From: Donghicola sp041224595
GTDB taxonomy: Bacteria > Pseudomonadota > Alphaproteobacteria > Rhodobacterales > Rhodobacteraceae
DNA length: 15,772 nucleotides
Direction of reading: 5' to 3'
Assembly: GCF_041224595.1 (NCBI RefSeq)
Contig: NZ_JBGFGN010000059.1
Span: 1-15,772 of the forward strand
The notes under the pieces are model-generated. The model ran no database searches. It was not told the origin of the DNA and saw nothing but the letters and a program-made list of their open reading frames with translations. Position numbers and translations under genes: made by a program. Every line of letters begins with the position of its first letter. Position 1 is the first letter of the stretch. Shown here one piece after another: positions 14,916-15,772 of the stretch.

Positions 14916-15635
14916 TCTTTGTTTCCTCCGGCGATCAGGGTCAGCGCGAGAAGTGTCAGCATGGTCGCGATGACCGGTTGCAGCAATGCCCAGGGTGCCT
15001 CTCGCCAGTAGGGAAGCAGTTCTACCATCATCAATCCCAGCTCGGGCGTCGGAGCCTGAACACCGACAGATACAAATCCGAGCGCCGCAATTCCCATGAC
15101 CACCGCAGCAAAAGTAAGTGCGAAGGTCGCACGCAGGACAGGTGCGAGTTCCGGCCATAGATGCGTCCGGAAGATATAGCCGGGCCCAAAACCCAAGAGC
15201 CGGGCGGCTTCGACAGCCGGTGCTGCGATCTGTGCGCGTATAGTCGCGCGCGTGAGCCGGAAAATCTCTACCCATAGTGTGGCGGAAAGACCTGCCCAGA
15301 ATGCCAGAGGCTGTGTCGGAAGGATAAGGCCGGCAATCAGAACAATCAGCAGCGCAGGTAACGCCACAACAGAGTCAGCAAACAGCACTATCACACGGTC
15401 GAGCCAACCACCGCGCCAGCTGGCCAAAGCCCCGAGCAGAACGCCAATGAACGCGGTCGTGAGCAACGTCGCCGTGGCAATAGTCAAAGACAGGCGAAGT
15501 GCGGCCGCCAAGCGGACGGACATCGAACGTCCCAGGTGGTCATATCCCAAGATTGCCTCTGTCGACGGCGGCTGAAGTGTTTTCATCAAGCTTTGCGTTG
15601 ACGGGCTGGTCCCATCCACAAGTGGCAGCCCAAAG
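14912..15635 (-). pseudogene. DppC/NikC-type ABC permease, 5'-truncated by IS21-like element
   Basis: The frame runs leftward from the IS junction. It includes LQPPSTEAILGYDHLGRSMS, the conserved segment before the second helix of DppC/OppC-type permeases. Four to five hydrophobic helices follow, with the EAA cytoplasmic loop VEAARLLGFGPGYIFRTHLW and a final helix ending LALTLIAGGNKE. The first helix and native start are missing. An ATG exists at 15619, but in-frame codons continue back to the junction (FGLPLVDGTSP), which shows that coding sequence was cut. About 236 residues remain of a usual 270-300. It overlaps the ATPase start (ATGA). Loss of the N-terminus and of any upstream promoter probably inactivates the transporter unless the IS supplies both. 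Confidence 0.82.
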
Positions 15636-15772
15636 TGTCAACGGCGGAGTAAAATTCGGCCATTGTGGCGGAGCAAAAGTCGGCCAGTTTGGGGCGAGCG
15701 CCTTGGAGCGTGCGGCCCTCATATAGCAAGCCCGGTCCAAGGCGCATTGGCCGTCAGGCCAATTCTGTGAGG
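15636..15772 (+). mobile_element. Terminus of an IS21-family-like element
   Basis: At 15636 the permease frame stops matching its family and TGTCAACGGCGGAGTAAAAT begins. TGT at the tip and repeated GGCGGAG-AAAA-TCGGCCA blocks are what I remember from IS21-family ends, where multiple terminal repeats bind the IstA transposase. No complete gene is seen in the 137 bases available; the last bases (TGTGAGG) may be the ribosome site of istA outside the window. Family assignment is from memory of terminal repeats, not a database match. Confidence 0.65.
15643..15686 (+). repeat. Two direct repeats at the IS end
   Basis: GGCGGAGTAAAATTCGGCCA (15643-15662) and GGCGGAGCAAAAGTCGGCCA (15667-15686) match at 18 of 20 positions with a 24-base period. 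They are probably transposase-binding sites. Read on the other strand they give the repeated WP-F-PP peptide pattern of a spurious short frame. Confidence 0.8.

Noticed and set aside
14916..15275. N-terminal extension of the double ATPase to 15275
   Set aside because: The extension is a frame-shifted reading of the permease gene. ATG 14915 has GGAGG and the ATGA overlap, and the ATPase domain begins directly after it.
15540..15740. 66-residue minus-strand frame with repeated WP-F-PP motif
   Set aside because: The repeat is the translation of the IS end's direct repeats; the frame has no supported start.

Overview
The window looks like an accessory segment of a Rhodobacterales-type alphaproteobacterium. 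This rests on high GC content, on protein style (Ala/Asp/Glu-rich, AAGGA or GGAG ribosome sites, GTG and TTG starts at overlaps) and on family content; it is inference, not a taxonomic match. Both edges are insertion-sequence debris. An IS110-family transposase fragment (about 1-130) cuts a PepSY membrane protein gene, and an IS21-like terminus (from 15636) cuts an ABC permease gene. I see no rRNA, tRNA or CRISPR array.

Left half, minus strand (130-6445). A copper operon reads leftward: mbnP (Trp/kynurenine-type copper protein), mbnH (di-heme enzyme), a PCu(A)C copper chaperone, a DUF2946-like secreted protein and the broken PepSY protein. Upstream lie a second DUF2946-like protein, an RskA-type anti-sigma factor, its ECF sigma factor, and a DUF4394 exported protein that is a plausible target of that sigma factor. 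No methanobactin precursor or methanobactin biosynthesis gene is visible, so this is a stand-alone MbnP/MbnH module.

Centre, plus strand (6901-11319). Six tightly packed genes, most of them overlapping, form one probable operon: a membrane-anchored His-motif protein, a LolD/MacB-like ATPase, an FtsX-type permease, a DUF4198 (NikK-like) protein, a small NikL-like exported protein and a ZnuA-like solute-binding protein. The binding protein has lost two of the three canonical His ligands. Mixing an FtsX-type ABC pair with nickel/zinc periplasmic proteins and no ZnuB/ZnuC or CbiQ/CbiO is the most unusual system in the window.

Right half. A COG0523 (CobW/ZigA-like) GTPase and a DUF1826 protein (11528-13365) sit behind a striking 46-bp near-palindrome. 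It contains two overlapping Zur-box-like sequences, a probable -10 element and the ribosome site, which strongly suggests zinc repression. After a probable bidirectional terminator, a convergent Opp/Dpp/Nik-type transporter follows on the minus strand: a fused double ATPase and a 5'-truncated permease. Its other permease and binding protein are not in the window.

Taken together, the window is a transition-metal island: copper handling on the left, an unusual zinc or nickel system in the centre, a zinc-limitation GTPase on the right, and mobile-element scars at both ends.
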